Shown piece by piece: positions 19,322 to 29,140 of a stretch of DNA of 64,000 nt. Origin of the DNA: Rubrivivax sp. GTDB lineage: Bacteria > Pseudomonadota > Gammaproteobacteria > Burkholderiales > Burkholderiaceae_C. Position numbers and translations under genes: made by a program. The stretch spans positions 46,953-110,952 of the forward strand of contig JAIXRN010000014.1 in assembly GCA_027485165.1 (NCBI GenBank). Reading direction: 5' to 3'. The notes beneath the pieces were generated by a model. It searched no databases, was not told where the DNA came from, and saw only the letters and a list, made by a program, of their open reading frames with translations. The stretch's first letter is position 1, and each line of letters begins with the position of its first letter.

Positions 19322-19702
19322 TCAGGTGTCGTGGCCCAGCCAGCGACCGGGCGACATCCAGCCCGGTGACTTCCGCGCGGCGCGCGCAGCCTGGCGTTCC
19401 TGGTCGAAGACCGAATTCGTCTGCGGGCGCGTGGCACCGAAGCCGGTGCTGTCGGCCCCGAACACGCTGCTGTCGGGTGCCGGCAGGCTGTCGCCCGCAT
19501 CGGCTTCGGCCGCCGCCAGCCGGAACTGCCGCGCCAGGGTGGGCAGCAGGCTACCGGCCGCCTGGGCTTCGCAGACGGTCAGCACGTCCTGCGCGTAGCT
19601 GCTGTCGGCCAGCATGCGCTGGGGGTCGATCGAGATGCCCAGCCGGCCTTCGAAAGGTGACTGCAGGCGTTCGGCAATGCGTAGACAACGGCGGCGGTTC
19701 AT
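19322..19702 (-). CDS. Hypothetical protein (126 aa)
   Basis: I do not recognise the family. The predicted 126-residue soluble protein starts MNRRRCLRIAERLQ and is rich in Ala, Ser and Arg. It shows no signal peptide, membrane segment or catalytic motif, and the C-terminal half looks disordered. The frame stays open upstream of ATG 19702, but that extension is low-complexity and probably untranslated. It is transcribed leftward, convergent with liuD and divergent from liuE. Confidence 0.5.
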   Translation of the reverse strand: MNRRRCLRIAERLQSPFEGRLGISIDPQRMLADSSYAQDVLTVCEAQAAGSLLPTLARQFRLAAAEADAGDSLPAPDSSVFGADSTGFGATRPQTNSVFDQERQAARAARKSPGWMSPGRWLGHDT

Positions 19703-19863
19703 GGGCAGAGACTCTTGTTCTGTTGCCAGTGTGCCCGGCGGCTCGGGCACGCACCAGCCCTGCACCGGCTGTGGACACCCACGCATTCGCGGGGGGGTAG
19801 CCGTTTGCGGCACACTGGCCGTGAAGTCCTGACGCTGGCGCCTGGCCGCTGGCAGCAACCACC

Positions 19864-20790
19864 ATGTTCCCTTCCGAAGTCACACTGGTCGAAGTGGGCC
19901 CGCGCGACGGCCTGCAGAACGAGGCGCAGCCTGTGGCCACGGCCGACAAGGTCGAACTCATCGTGCGTCTTCAGCAAGCCGGCTGCCGCGAGATCGAAGC
20001 CACCAGTTTCGTCAGCCCGAAATGGGTGCCGCAGATGGCCGACAACGCGGCCGTGATGGCCGCCATCCCGCGCCAGGCCGGCGTGCGCTACTCGGTGCTG
20101 GTGCCCAACATGAAGGGGCTGGAAGCGGCGCTGGCCGCCCCGCGGGCGCAGTGGCCGCAGGAAGTGGTGGTGTTCGGCGCGGCCAGCGAGGCCTTCAGCC
20201 AGAAGAACATCAACTGCAGCATTGAAGAGAGCATCGAACGCTTCCGGCCCGTGGCGGCAGCGGCGCACGCTGCGGGGCTGAAGGTGCGCGGCGCCATTTC
20301 CTGCGCGCTGGGCTGCCCGTACCAAGGCGAAGTGCCGCTGGACGAGGTCGAACGCGTCGTGCGCCTGATGCACGCCATTGGCGTGGACCACGTGGGCGTG
20401 GCCGACACCATCGGCACCGGCACGCCGCGGCGCGTGCAGGCTGTACTGGAACGGGCCCTGAAACACTACCCGCTGGCGGAAGTGAGCGGCCATTTCCACG
20501 ACACCTATGGCCAGGCGCTGGCCAACATCCACGCCAGCCTGGCGCTGGGCGTGCACGTGTTCGACACCAGCATCGCCGGCCTGGGCGGCTGCCCGTATGC
20601 CAAGGGCGCCACCGGCAATGTGGCGACAGAAGACGTGGTCTACATGCTGCAGGGCATGGGCATCGCCACCGGGCATGACCAGGCGGCCCTGGTGGACGCC
20701 GGCGCCTACATCAGCCGCGTGCTGGGGCGGCCGCCGGCTTCACGCGCTGCCCGCGCGCTGTTGGGCCGTCGCGAACAGGTGGCGGCATGA
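19864..20790 (+). CDS. liuE: Hydroxymethylglutaryl-CoA lyase
   Basis: A 308-residue TIM-barrel lyase that splits HMG-CoA into acetyl-CoA and acetoacetate, the last step of leucine degradation. Visible active-site residues are R14/D15 (GPRDGLQNE), H210 and H212 (GHFHDTYG), the catalytic C243 (GLGGCPYAKGATGN) and N252. Length is standard. Its stop overlaps the start of a DUF1289 gene by 4 nt. The gap to the leftward hypothetical gene (19703-19863) should contain its promoter, but I could not assign the hexamers. Confidence 0.95.
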   Translation: MFPSEVTLVEVGPRDGLQNEAQPVATADKVELIVRLQQAGCREIEATSFVSPKWVPQMADNAAVMAAIPRQAGVRYSVLVPNMKGLEAALAAPRAQWPQEVVVFGAASEAFSQKNINCSIEESIERFRPVAAAAHAAGLKVRGAISCALGCPYQGEVPLDEVERVVRLMHAIGVDHVGVADTIGTGTPRRVQAVLERALKHYPLAEVSGHFHDTYGQALANIHASLALGVHVFDTSIAGLGGCPYAKGATGNVATEDVVYMLQGMGIATGHDQAALVDAGAYISRVLGRPPASRAARALLGRREQVAA

Positions 20791-20993
20791 CGGCGCCCGT
20801 GGCCAGCCCCTGCATCAACATCTGCCAGATGGAAGAGGCCAGCGGCTGGTGCCGGGGCTGCCTGCGCACGCTGGACGAGATCGCCTTCTGGTCGGTGCTG
20901 GACGACGACGACAAGCGTGCCGTGCTGGCCGAACTGGCGCGGCGCCGGCAGGCCGCGCCGGCGGTGCCGGTGCGCCCACCCGGCAGCACCTGA
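20787..20993 (+). CDS. DUF1289 small cysteine-rich protein
   Basis: A 68-residue protein of the DUF1289 family. Four cysteines in the pattern SPCINIC...GWCRGCLRT (C9, C13, C22, C25) suggest metal binding. Family members are often annotated as Fe-S or zinc proteins, but no function is established that I know of. The ATG overlaps the liuE stop (ATGA), so it is translationally coupled to the lyase. Confidence 0.82.
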   Translation: MTAPVASPCINICQMEEASGWCRGCLRTLDEIAFWSVLDDDDKRAVLAELARRRQAAPAVPVRPPGST

Positions 20994-21025
20994 AGGGCCG
21001 TTGCGAACCCCCGCCGGTAACCCCG

Positions 21026-21670
21026 ATGAAGCGCATCGACTTCTGGTTCGACTGTCTGTCGCCGTATGCCTGGCTGGCCTTCGACGCGCTGCCGCAGGCG
21101 CTGGCTGGCGTCAGCCACGCCGTCGACTACCGGCCGCTGCTGCTGGGTGCGGTGCTGCAGCACTGGGGGCAGAAGGGCCCGGCCGAGATCGACCCCAAGC
21201 GCGACTGGACCTACCGCCAGGTGCAGTGGCTGGCCGCGCGCCAGGGCCTGGTGCTGGACCTGCCGGCCCAGCACCCCTTCAACCCGCTGGCGCTGCAGCG
21301 GCTGGCGCTGGCCTGCACGCCCGCGGGCCAGGCCGGCCCCAGCCGCCACGTGGTGCAGGCGCTGTTCGAACATGTCTGGCTCGGCGGCGGCGACGCCAAC
21401 GACCCGTCGCGCCTGGCAGCGCTGACGCAGCGGCTGGCCCCGGCCCGCGACCCGCAAGGCGACGATGTGAAGGCCGAACTGCGCGCCCACACCAGCGCCG
21501 CGCTGGCAGCAGGCGTGTTCGGTGTGCCCAGCTTCGTGTGCGAAGGCCGGCTGTTCTTCGGTGCTGACAGCCTGCCCCTGCTGCGCGCGGCGCTGCTGGG
21601 GGATGCCAGTTTCAGCGCTGCCGCCTGGGACGCCGCCGCCCAGCCGCGGCCGGCCGTGCGCCGCGGCTAA
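21026..21670 (+). CDS. 2-hydroxychromene-2-carboxylate isomerase family protein (second copy)
   Basis: A 214-residue DsbA-fold protein, distant paralogue of the product at 12233. The N-terminal FWFDCLSPYAWLAFDAL is the glutathione-site motif, here with a Cys after FWFD. The C-terminal GVFGVPSFVCEGRLFFGAD carries the cis-Pro loop. It starts 32 nt after the DUF1289 gene and probably shares its transcript. The actual substrate is unknown. Confidence 0.85.
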   Translation: MKRIDFWFDCLSPYAWLAFDALPQALAGVSHAVDYRPLLLGAVLQHWGQKGPAEIDPKRDWTYRQVQWLAARQGLVLDLPAQHPFNPLALQRLALACTPAGQAGPSRHVVQALFEHVWLGGGDANDPSRLAALTQRLAPARDPQGDDVKAELRAHTSAALAAGVFGVPSFVCEGRLFFGADSLPLLRAALLGDASFSAAAWDAAAQPRPAVRRG

Positions 21671-21791
21671 AGCCTGGGTCTGACCCGGGCCTGAACAGGC
21701 GCGTGAGGCCGGCCCCCGCACTGCCAGGGCCTGCCAAAAATGCGCCAGATTCCACATCGCGCCGGGAAACCCAAGGGTTTACACCTGGTTC

Positions 21792-21841
21792 GTCAGCCTG
21801 GGATCAGCCGCGCGTCAGCCTTTGTTTGTTTCGCGTCAGCC
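21792..21841. promoter_or_regulatory. Three phased GTCAGCC direct repeats upstream of DUF485-actP
   Basis: GTCAGCC occurs at 21792-21798, 21814-21820 and 21835-21841, with start-to-start distances of 22 and 21 bp, about two helical turns each. The latter two share the longer form CGCGTCAGCC, and a partial TCAGCC lies at 21804. The array is 79 bp before the DUF485 start. Repeats on one helix face are typical binding sites for a transcription activator, perhaps one controlling acetate uptake. I could not place a convincing -10 box after it. Confidence 0.45.
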
Positions 21842-21920
21842 CCTGCTCAGAACCCCCGCGCACAGTAGGGGTGTAGCGCTGCCCTGTTGGTGGTGCCACG
21901 GCCCACGCAGGAGACAAACC

Positions 21921-22226
21921 ATGCAGACCCCCCTGGCGACACGCATCGCCGAACACCCCAAGTACCAAGAACTCAAGGCCAAGCGGACGCGATTCGGCGT
22001 CTGGCTGACCGTGGCGATGCTGGTGGTCTATTACGGCTTCATCCTGCTGGTGGCCTTCAACAAGCCGCTCTTGGCCACGCGCCTGGGCGACGGCGTGATG
22101 ACCCTGGGCATGCCGCTAGGCCTGGGCGTGATCGTCTTCACCATCGTCATCACCGGCATCTACGTGAACCGGGCGAACAACGAGTTCGACCGTCTGCAAA
22201 GTGAAATCAACAAGGCGGTGATGTGA
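21921..22226 (+). CDS. DUF485 inner-membrane protein, partner of ActP
   Basis: A 101-residue membrane protein with two helices (about residues 30-52 and 65-90). The block [19 protein letters not shown] and the terminal [12 protein letters not shown] are typical of DUF485 (YjcH-like) proteins encoded just before acetate permeases. AGGAG at 21909-21913 fixes ATG 21921. Its TGA overlaps the actP ATG by one base, giving translational coupling. Confidence 0.92.
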   Translation: MQTPLATRIAEHPKYQELKAKRTRFGVWLTVAMLVVYYGFILLVAFNKPLLATRLGDGVMTLGMPLGLGVIVFTIVITGIYVNRANNEFDRLQSEINKAVM

Positions 22227-23941
22227 TGAAGCCCTTCACCTTTTTTCTCGTCGCCCTGACCGCCCTGGCTGGCACTGGCACCGCCCTGGCCGCGGGCGCC
22301 GACCTGGGCCAGGCCACCCAGCAGGCCACCAACTGGACAGCCATCGGCATGTTCGGGGCCTTCGTCGTCTTCACGCTCTTCATCACCAAGTGGGCAGCAG
22401 CCAAGACCAAGAGCACGGCTGATTTCTACACCGCAGGCGGCGGCATCACCGGCTTCCAGAACGGCCTGGCGATTGCGGGCGACTACATGAGCGCGGCGTC
22501 CTTCCTGGGCATCAGCGCGGCCGTGATGGCCAGCGGCTTCGACGGCCTGATCTATTCGATCGGCTTCCTGGTGGGCTGGCCCATCGTCACCTTCCTGCTG
22601 GCCGAACGGCTGCGCAACTTGGGCAAGTTCACCTTCGCCGACGTGGCCGCATTCCGCTTCGACCAGACGCCGGTGCGCGTGTTCGCGGCCAGCGGCACGC
22701 TGGTGGTGGTGGCGTTCTACCTGATCGCGCAGATGGTGGGCGCAGGCCAACTCATCAAGCTGCTGTTCGGGCTGGAATACTGGATCGCGGTCGTCATCGT
22801 CGGCGCGCTGATGATGGTCTACGTGCTCTTTGGCGGCATGACGGCCACCACCTGGGTGCAGATCATCAAGGCCATCATGCTGCTGTGCGGCGCCACCTTC
22901 ATGGCCGGCGCGGTGCTGTGGCACTTCGGCTTCAGCCCTGAAGCCATGTTCGCCGGTGCGGTGAAGATCAAGACCGACATCGCCAGCGGCAGCGGCAAGA
23001 CGGCCGAGGAGGCCGCCAAGCTGGGCAACAGCATCATGGGCCCGGGCGGCTTCGTGAAGGACCCGATCAGTGCCATCAGCTTCGGCATGGCGCTGATGTT
23101 CGGCACCGCCGGGCTGCCGCACATCCTGATGCGCTTCTTCACCGTGCCCAACGCCAAGGAAGCGCGCAAGAGCGTGCTGTGGGCCACCACCTGGATCGGC
23201 TACTTCTACATCCTGACCTTCATCATCGGCTTCGGCGCCATCACCTTCGTGCTGACCAACCCTACGTTCCTGGACGCCAAGGGCGCCCTGCTGGGCGGCA
23301 ACAACATGGCGGCCATCCACCTGGCCAACGCGGTGGGCGGCAACGTGTTCCTGGGCTTCATCAGCGCGGTGGCCTTCGCCACCATCCTGGCGGTGGTGGC
23401 CGGCCTCACGCTCAGCGGCGCCAGCGCGGTGTCGCACGACATCTACGCCACCGTGGTGAAGAAGGGCAAGGCCGACAGCGCCAGCGAACTGCGCGTGTCC
23501 AAGATCACCACCATCTGCCTGGGTGTGGTGGCCGTGGTGCTGGGCATCGCGTTCGAGAAGCAGAACATCGCCTTCATGGTGAGCCTGGCCTTCGCGATTG
23601 CAGCCAGCGCCAACTTCCCGGTGCTCTTGATGAGCGTGCTGTGGAAGGGCTGCACCACGCGCGGCGCGGTGATCGGCGGCTTCCTGGGGCTCATCAGCTC
23701 GGTTGCGCTGACAGTGGTGTCGCCCGCGGTCTGGGAAGCGACGCTGGGCAACCCCAAGGGCAGCGCGCTGTTTCCGTACACCAGCCCGGCGCTGTTCAGC
23801 ATGACGATCGGCTTCGTCGGCATCTGGCTGTTCAGCATGCTGGACAGCAGCGCCCGCGGCGCGAAGGACCGCGCTGGCTTCATCGCCCAGCAGGTGCGGT
23901 CTGAGACCGGCATCGGTGCAGCGGGTGCCAGCGGGCATTGA
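22226..23941 (+). CDS. actP: Acetate/glycolate:cation symporter ActP
   Basis: A 571-residue sodium:solute symporter-family permease for acetate and similar short monocarboxylates. It has a cleavable-looking signal segment (about residues 1-23, ending ALAAG), then roughly 13 helices. Family signatures include [20 protein letters not shown] and [20 protein letters not shown] 22226 is used; an in-frame GTG three bases earlier is less likely. Coupled to DUF485, it opens an acetate-related block that continues into the sensor kinase and exonuclease genes. Confidence 0.93.
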   Translation: MKPFTFFLVALTALAGTGTALAAGADLGQATQQATNWTAIGMFGAFVVFTLFITKWAAAKTKSTADFYTAGGGITGFQNGLAIAGDYMSAASFLGISAAVMASGFDGLIYSIGFLVGWPIVTFLLAERLRNLGKFTFADVAAFRFDQTPVRVFAASGTLVVVAFYLIAQMVGAGQLIKLLFGLEYWIAVVIVGALMMVYVLFGGMTATTWVQIIKAIMLLCGATFMAGAVLWHFGFSPEAMFAGAVKIKTDIASGSGKTAEEAAKLGNSIMGPGGFVKDPISAISFGMALMFGTAGLPHILMRFFTVPNAKEARKSVLWATTWIGYFYILTFIIGFGAITFVLTNPTFLDAKGALLGGNNMAAIHLANAVGGNVFLGFISAVAFATILAVVAGLTLSGASAVSHDIYATVVKKGKADSASELRVSKITTICLGVVAVVLGIAFEKQNIAFMVSLAFAIAASANFPVLLMSVLWKGCTTRGAVIGGFLGLISSVALTVVSPAVWEATLGNPKGSALFPYTSPALFSMTIGFVGIWLFSMLDSSARGAKDRAGFIAQQVRSETGIGAAGASGH

Positions 23942-24040
23942 GTTGAGGGTTTGGTCTAGGCACATACCCTTGCTTCTGCGGCGAACGCGGCAGACGTCAG
24001 CAAACGGTCAGTGACCCTGAAGATAGTCGGCGCCGGTACC

Positions 24041-24072
24041 GGGTGGAGAGTTCCCTCCACCCGAGTTTTTTT
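24041..24072 (+). terminator. Intrinsic-terminator-like hairpin in the leader of the MFS gene
   Basis: GGGTGGAG (24041-24048) pairs perfectly with CTCCACCC (24055-24062) around a 6-nt loop. After GAG comes a run of seven T (24066-24072), the classic intrinsic terminator form. It ends one base before the Shine-Dalgarno CGGAG (24074-24078) of the MFS gene and 113 nt after the actP stop. It may end actP transcription, or act as an attenuator if the MFS promoter is upstream. The GGAG of the ribosome site could also pair with CTCC in the right arm. Confidence 0.65.
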
Positions 24073-24084
24073 CCGGAGACATGC

Positions 24085-25881
24085 ATGGCAGCAGAGATGA
24101 CAACGAACGTGCGCGAACGATCGCGCCCGATGACCGCCGAAGAGAAGAAGGTCATCATGGCCTCGTCGGCCGGCACCATCTTCGAGTGGTACGACTTCTA
24201 TCTGTATGGCGCCCTGGCTGCCATCATCGGCGCGCAGTTCTTCACTGCGTTCCCTGAGAACACGCGCAACGTATTTGCCCTGTTGGCCTTCGCGGCTGGC
24301 TTCATCGTGCGCCCGTTCGGCGCCCTGGTGTTCGGCATGCTGGGCGACATGGTGGGGCGCAAGTACACGTTCCTGATGACGATCGTCATCATGGGCGTGT
24401 CGACCTTCCTGGTGGGCGTGCTGCCCAACTACGAAAGCTGGGGCACGGCTGCGCCCGTCATCCTGATCCTGCTGCGCATGGCTCAGGGCCTGGCGCTCGG
24501 CGGTGAATACGGTGGTGCGGCTATTTACGTGGCCGAACACGCACCGGCCAACCAGCGTGGCTACTTCACCGCCTTCATCCAGACCACGGCCACGCTGGGC
24601 CTGCTGCTGTCGCTGATCGTGATCCTGTCGGTGCAGGGCTACGTCAACGCCAACTACCCCGACGTGCCCCTGATGAAGGACGGCGTGGCCGTGCTGATGG
24701 CCGACGGCAAGCCGACGATGGTCAAGGCGTTCAACGCCTGGGGCTGGCGCGTGCCGTTCATCGGGTCGATCTTCCTGCTGGCGATCTCGCTGTACATCCG
24801 CCTGCAGATGAACGAAAGCCCGGCCTTCAAGAAGATGAAGGAAGAGGGCCGCACATCGAAGGCGCCGCTGAGCGAAGCTTTCGGCAACTGGAAGAACGGC
24901 AAGATTGCGCTGATCGCGCTGCTGGGCCTGGTCGCAGGTCAGGCCGTGGTCTGGTACACGGGCCAGTTCTACGCCCTGTTCTTCATGCAGAACGTGATCA
25001 AGGTCGACAGCTTCACGGCCAACGTCATGGTGGCCTGGTCGCTGATCCTGGGCACGGGCGGCTTCCTGGTGTTTGGCGCGCTGTCCGACCGCATCGGCCG
25101 CAAGCCCATCATCCTGACGGGCTGCCTGCTGGGCGCGCTGACCTTCCTGCCGGTCTTCAACCTGCTCACCAAGACGGCCAACCCGGCCCTTTACGCCGCG
25201 CACCAGACGCCGGTGACCGTGACCGCCGCACCGCTGGATTGCTCGTTCCAGTTCAACCCGACGGGCACGGTGAAGTTCACCTCGTCCTGCGACATCGCCA
25301 AGGCCCAGCTGGCCCGCACGTCGGTGAACTACGAGACGATCGAGAACCCTGCCGCCACGGTGGCTTCGGTGAAGATCGGTGAGGTCAGCATTCCGTCGTA
25401 CGACGCCAGCAAGCTGAGCGGGGACGAACTGAAGAAGGCCAAGGCGGCCTTCGACGGTGCCCTGAACAGCGCGCTGAAGGCCGCCGGCTACCCGCTGGTG
25501 CCGGCCGATAACGTGACGGTGGCGAAGGCCCAGAACTTCGTCGACATCTTCACCGGCCAGAAGCTGACGATCGTGGCCATCCTGACCTACCTGGTCATCC
25601 TGGTGACGATGGTGTACGGCCCGATCGCGGCGATGCTGGTGGAAATGTTCCCCACGCGCATCCGTTACTCGGGCTTGTCGCTGCCGTATCACATCGGCAA
25701 CGGCTGGTTCGGTGGTCTGATGCCCGCCACGGCATTTGCGATCTCGGCCCAGACCGGCAATATCTATTCCGGGCTCTGGTATGCCATCGTGATCGCCGTC
25801 ATGACCGTGGTCATCGGTACCCTGTTCGTCCCGGGTGGCACCCACAAGAAAGACATCTTTGCCGGTGACAGCGCCCGCTGA
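24085..25881 (+). CDS. MHS-family MFS transporter with large extracytoplasmic insert
   Basis: A 598-residue major facilitator of the metabolite:H+ symporter type. Landmarks are FEWYDFYLYGALAAII near the N-terminus, the loop GMLGDMVGRKYTF, the RMAQGLALGGEYGGA helix, and the second-half loop GALSDRIGRKP. An insert of about 120 residues (roughly 370-490) with two cysteines (LDCSF and SSCDI) separates helices in the second half and would face the periplasm; such transporters are usually about 430-550 residues. ATG 24085 has CGGAG six bases upstream and is preferred to ATG 24043, which lies inside the hairpin. Substrate unknown; carboxylates are plausible from context. Confidence 0.88.
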   Translation: MAAEMTTNVRERSRPMTAEEKKVIMASSAGTIFEWYDFYLYGALAAIIGAQFFTAFPENTRNVFALLAFAAGFIVRPFGALVFGMLGDMVGRKYTFLMTIVIMGVSTFLVGVLPNYESWGTAAPVILILLRMAQGLALGGEYGGAAIYVAEHAPANQRGYFTAFIQTTATLGLLLSLIVILSVQGYVNANYPDVPLMKDGVAVLMADGKPTMVKAFNAWGWRVPFIGSIFLLAISLYIRLQMNESPAFKKMKEEGRTSKAPLSEAFGNWKNGKIALIALLGLVAGQAVVWYTGQFYALFFMQNVIKVDSFTANVMVAWSLILGTGGFLVFGALSDRIGRKPIILTGCLLGALTFLPVFNLLTKTANPALYAAHQTPVTVTAAPLDCSFQFNPTGTVKFTSSCDIAKAQLARTSVNYETIENPAATVASVKIGEVSIPSYDASKLSGDELKKAKAAFDGALNSALKAAGYPLVPADNVTVAKAQNFVDIFTGQKLTIVAILTYLVILVTMVYGPIAAMLVEMFPTRIRYSGLSLPYHIGNGWFGGLMPATAFAISAQTGNIYSGLWYAIVIAVMTVVIGTLFVPGGTHKKDIFAGDSAR

Positions 25882-25937
25882 CGCTGCCTGAGTGGGCCTG
25901 TTGCCGATCTGATCTTTTGCAGCGAAACAGGCCCCTG

Positions 25938-26222
25938 GTGTTCGATCTTGTGCTGGCCCAGCTGACCGATGTGTTCCGCATCGGTCTCATCATCGCCCTG
26001 GTCCTGACCATGCGTCGGACCTCGGCCGTGACCGGCCGCGTGTTGCCGCTGGCGCTGGGCGTGGTGTTTGTTGCGGTCATCTTGCCGACCACCCTGCCGA
26101 CCAACTTGCCCGGTGGCCAGGCCAGTCTGGCCGATGCCATCTTCGCCGGGCTGGTGTCGAACACGGTGATCCTGCTGCTGGCCCTTGCGGGGGTCAGCCT
26201 GGTCGAACGCCTGCGCAGATGA
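25938..26222 (+). CDS. Small hypothetical membrane protein
   Basis: A 94-residue protein with three hydrophobic segments (DVFRIGLIIALVLTM, VLPLALGVVFVAVILP and NTVILLLALAGVSLV). I recognise no family. GTG 25938 gives a compact protein; an in-frame TTG at 25917 is also possible. Its stop overlaps the start of the next small membrane gene by 4 nt (ATGA). The pair precedes the symporter-type sensor kinase and may be accessory to it. Confidence 0.55.
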   Translation: MFDLVLAQLTDVFRIGLIIALVLTMRRTSAVTGRVLPLALGVVFVAVILPTTLPTNLPGGQASLADAIFAGLVSNTVILLLALAGVSLVERLRR

Positions 26223-26422
26223 GCGCGGCCAGCAGGCTTGGCCACCAGCGCCGCACGGCGTTGTTCGTGGCTGGCGGCCTGCTGTTCAACTTTCCGCTGC
26301 TGGCGCTGTGGGACGGCGCGGCCCGCGTGGCCGGGCTGCCCCTGTTCCCGCTGGCCCTGCTGCTGCTGTGGGCCGGGCTCATCGGGCTGCTGGCCTGGCT
26401 GAGCGAGCGCGCGGCCGACTGA
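26219..26422 (+). CDS. Small hypothetical membrane protein
   Basis: A 67-residue protein with two predicted helices (ALFVAGGLLFNFPLLALW and LFPLALLLLWAGLIGLLAWL). The arrangement resembles the small two-helix proteins encoded next to sodium-symporter-type permeases and kinases, but I cannot name a family. It overlaps the preceding gene by 4 nt, and the kinase gene starts 12 nt after it. Confidence 0.6.
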   Translation: MSAASRLGHQRRTALFVAGGLLFNFPLLALWDGAARVAGLPLFPLALLLLWAGLIGLLAWLSERAAD

Positions 26423-26434
26423 GCTGCCACGCCG

Positions 26435-29140
26435 ATGCTGAGCCCCCCGCTCGTCATCGGCGCTTCCCTGGCCTACCTGGCTTTGCTGTTTGCCGTCGCG
26501 GCCTGGGGCGACCGCCGTGCGGCGCAGGGCCGCAGCGTGGTGGCCAATGCCTGGGCCTATGCCCTGTCGATGGCGGTGTACTGCACCGCCTGGACGTACT
26601 TCGGCAGCGTCGGCCGCGCCGCGGCTTCGGGCGTGTGGTTCCTGCCCATCTACCTGGGGCCGACGCTGGCCATGGTGCTGGCCTGGACGCTGCTGCGCAA
26701 GATGATCCGCATCGCGCGGCGCTACCGCATCACGTCGATCGCCGACTTCATCGCCAGCCGCTACGGCAAGAGCCCGCTGCTGGCCGGCGGCGTGACCCTC
26801 ATCACCGTGGTGGGCATCGTCCCCTACATCGCGCTGCAGCTGAAGGCCATCGCCACCGGCTATGCGCTGATGACCACACCGCTGGGCACCCCGCTGGCGC
26901 CACCAGGCCCCTGGTGGCAGGACGGCACCTTCTACGCCGCCCTGGTGCTGGCCGCCTTCACCATGCTGTTCGGCACCCGCCACCACGACAGCACCGAACG
27001 CCACGAAGGCATGGTCGCGGCCATCGCCTTCGAGAGCATCGTCAAGCTGCTGGCCTTCCTGGCCGTGGGCGTGTTCGTCACCTGGGGCCTGTATGCCGGG
27101 CCGATGGACCTGTTCGACCGCGTTGCCGCTGTGCCCGAACTGCAGCGTTTGCTGACGATCGGGTCCGCAGATGGCCGGGGCCAGCCCTTTGCCTATGCCC
27201 AGTGGTTTGCACTGACGCTGTTGGCCGGGCTGTCGGTGATCTTCCTGCCGCGGCAGTTCCAGGTGATGGTGGTCGAGAACGTCGACGAAAGGCATCTCAA
27301 GCGCGCAGCCTGGGTGTTCCCGGCCTACCTGTGGCTGATCAACCTGTTCGTGCTGCCGATCGCCTTCGGCGGGCTGCTGTACTTCGGCCCCGGGGCTGCC
27401 ACGGTGGCGCAGGCCGATGCCTTCGTGCTGTCGCTGCCGCTGGCCGAAGGCGCACACGCGCTGGCGCTGCTGGTGTTCATCGGCGGGCTGTCGGCGGCCA
27501 CGGGGATGATCATCGTCGAGGCCATTGCCGTGTCCACCATGGTCTGCAACGACCTCGTGCTGCCGCTGCTGCTGCGCCGCGGGGCCGCGCTGGGCGGCGA
27601 CCCCACGCGCTGGCTGCTGCGCATCCGCCGCGTGGCCATCCTGCTGCTGCTGCTGCTGGGCTACCTGTACTTCCACCTGGCGGGCGAGGCCTACGCGCTG
27701 GTCAGCATCGGGCTCATCAGCTTTGCCGCGGTGGCGCAGTTTGCGCCGGCGGCACTGGGCGGCATGGTCTGGAAAGGCGGCACGCAGCGCGGCGCACTGG
27801 CCGGGCTGGGGCTGGGCTTTGCGCTGTGGGCCTACACGCTGATGCTGCCTTCGCTGGCGCGTTCGGGCTGGTTCCCCGCGGGCTCCATGAACGACGGGCC
27901 TTTCGGCATCGCCCTGCTGCGGCCCGAAGCCTTGTTCGGCCTGCAGGGCCTGGACGGCCTGACGCATTCGCTGTTCTGGAGCCTGCTGGGCAACGTCGCG
28001 GCCTACGTGGGCGTCTCGCTGTGGCGGGCGCCGTCGGCGCGTGAAGCCAGCCAGGCGGCGCTGTTCGTTGACGTGGGCAGCGGCGACGGTGCCGACCCCG
28101 CCTTCTGGCGCGGCCGCGCGGCGGTGGCCGACCTGCTGCCGCTGGCCGAACGCTTTCTGGGCCCGGCGCGCGCGCAGCAGCTGTTTGCGGGCTACGCGCA
28201 GCGCGCGGGCGTGACCCGCGTGGCCGACATCCCGGCCGACGCGCAACTGGTGCAGTTCGTCGAAACCCAGCTCGCGGGCGCCATCGGCAGTGCGTCGGCG
28301 CGGGCGATGGTGGCATCCGTCGTGCAGGAAGAGCCGCTGGCGCTGGACGATGTGCTGCGCATCCTGGACGAGTCGCGCCAGCTGCGCGCCGCCAACGCCA
28401 GCCTGCAGAGCCTGGACCGGCTGAAGGACGACTTCATGAGCAGCGTCACGCATGAACTGCGCACGCCGCTGACCAGCATCCGCGCGCTGGCCGAGCTGAT
28501 GGCCGACGACCCGCAGATGGCCACCGCGCAGCGCCAGCAGTTCCTGGGCATCGTGGTGGCCGAGACCAAACGCCTGTCGCGCCTGGTGAACCAGGTGCTG
28601 GACCTGGCGAAGATCGAAAGCGGCCACGCCGAATGGCACAACAGCGACATCGACTTGCGCGCCCTGTGCACACAGGCGGCGCAGGCCATGGCCCCGCTGC
28701 TGCAGGAACAGGGCACGCAGCTCGACCTGGTGCTGCCCGAGCGCGTGCCCCTGCTGCGCGCCGACGCCGACCGCCTGATGCAGGTGCTGCTGAACCTGCT
28801 GGGCAATGCCGCCAAATTCGTGCCCCGGCCCGGCGGCCGCATCACGCTGCGCCTGCTGGCCGGCGCTGACGCCGCCACCGTGCAGGTGCAGGACAACGGC
28901 CCGGGCGTGCCGCCCGGGCAGCGCACGCTGATCTTCGAACGCTTCCAGCAGGGCCGGCTGGCTGGCCAGCGGCCGGCCGGCACCGGCCTGGGCCTGCCCA
29001 TCAGCCGCCAGATCGTCGAACACTACGGCGGCCGCATCACCCTGCGGACTGACGCAGCGCAAGGCGCCTGCTTCGAATTCAGCCTACCCTGGCGGCAAAA
29101 AGATGCCCATGCTGGAGACAAGCGCGGAGACAAGCGATGA
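26435..29140 (+). CDS. Sodium:solute-symporter-type sensor histidine kinase
   Basis: A 901-residue hybrid of transporter and kinase. Residues about 5-510 form a 12-13-helix SSF/PutP-like domain (for example [17 protein letters not shown] and [18 protein letters not shown]). A linker at about 545-640 resembles the STAC module. The HisKA domain carries the phospho-acceptor H673 ([15 protein letters not shown]), and the ATPase domain has the N box ([12 protein letters not shown]), G1 (DNGPGVP) and G2 (GTGLGLPIS). The kinase therefore looks active. The architecture is that of CbrA/CrbS-type kinases that respond to nutrient uptake; beside actP, acetate is a reasonable signal. Its stop overlaps the response regulator start by 4 nt. 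Confidence 0.93.
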   Translation: MLSPPLVIGASLAYLALLFAVAAWGDRRAAQGRSVVANAWAYALSMAVYCTAWTYFGSVGRAAASGVWFLPIYLGPTLAMVLAWTLLRKMIRIARRYRITSIADFIASRYGKSPLLAGGVTLITVVGIVPYIALQLKAIATGYALMTTPLGTPLAPPGPWWQDGTFYAALVLAAFTMLFGTRHHDSTERHEGMVAAIAFESIVKLLAFLAVGVFVTWGLYAGPMDLFDRVAAVPELQRLLTIGSADGRGQPFAYAQWFALTLLAGLSVIFLPRQFQVMVVENVDERHLKRAAWVFPAYLWLINLFVLPIAFGGLLYFGPGAATVAQADAFVLSLPLAEGAHALALLVFIGGLSAATGMIIVEAIAVSTMVCNDLVLPLLLRRGAALGGDPTRWLLRIRRVAILLLLLLGYLYFHLAGEAYALVSIGLISFAAVAQFAPAALGGMVWKGGTQRGALAGLGLGFALWAYTLMLPSLARSGWFPAGSMNDGPFGIALLRPEALFGLQGLDGLTHSLFWSLLGNVAAYVGVSLWRAPSAREASQAALFVDVGSGDGADPAFWRGRAAVADLLPLAERFLGPARAQQLFAGYAQRAGVTRVADIPADAQLVQFVETQLAGAIGSASARAMVASVVQEEPLALDDVLRILDESRQLRAANASLQSLDRLKDDFMSSVTHELRTPLTSIRALAELMADDPQMATAQRQQFLGIVVAETKRLSRLVNQVLDLAKIESGHAEWHNSDIDLRALCTQAAQAMAPLLQEQGTQLDLVLPERVPLLRADADRLMQVLLNLLGNAAKFVPRPGGRITLRLLAGADAATVQVQDNGPGVPPGQRTLIFERFQQGRLAGQRPAGTGLGLPISRQIVEHYGGRITLRTDAAQGACFEFSLPWRQKDAHAGDKRGDKR

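Noticed and set aside
26185..28044. Plus-strand frame of about 620 codons overlapping the sensor kinase
   Set aside because: Arg/Gly/Ala-rich shadow of the kinase gene in another frame; the kinase frame carries all the motifs.
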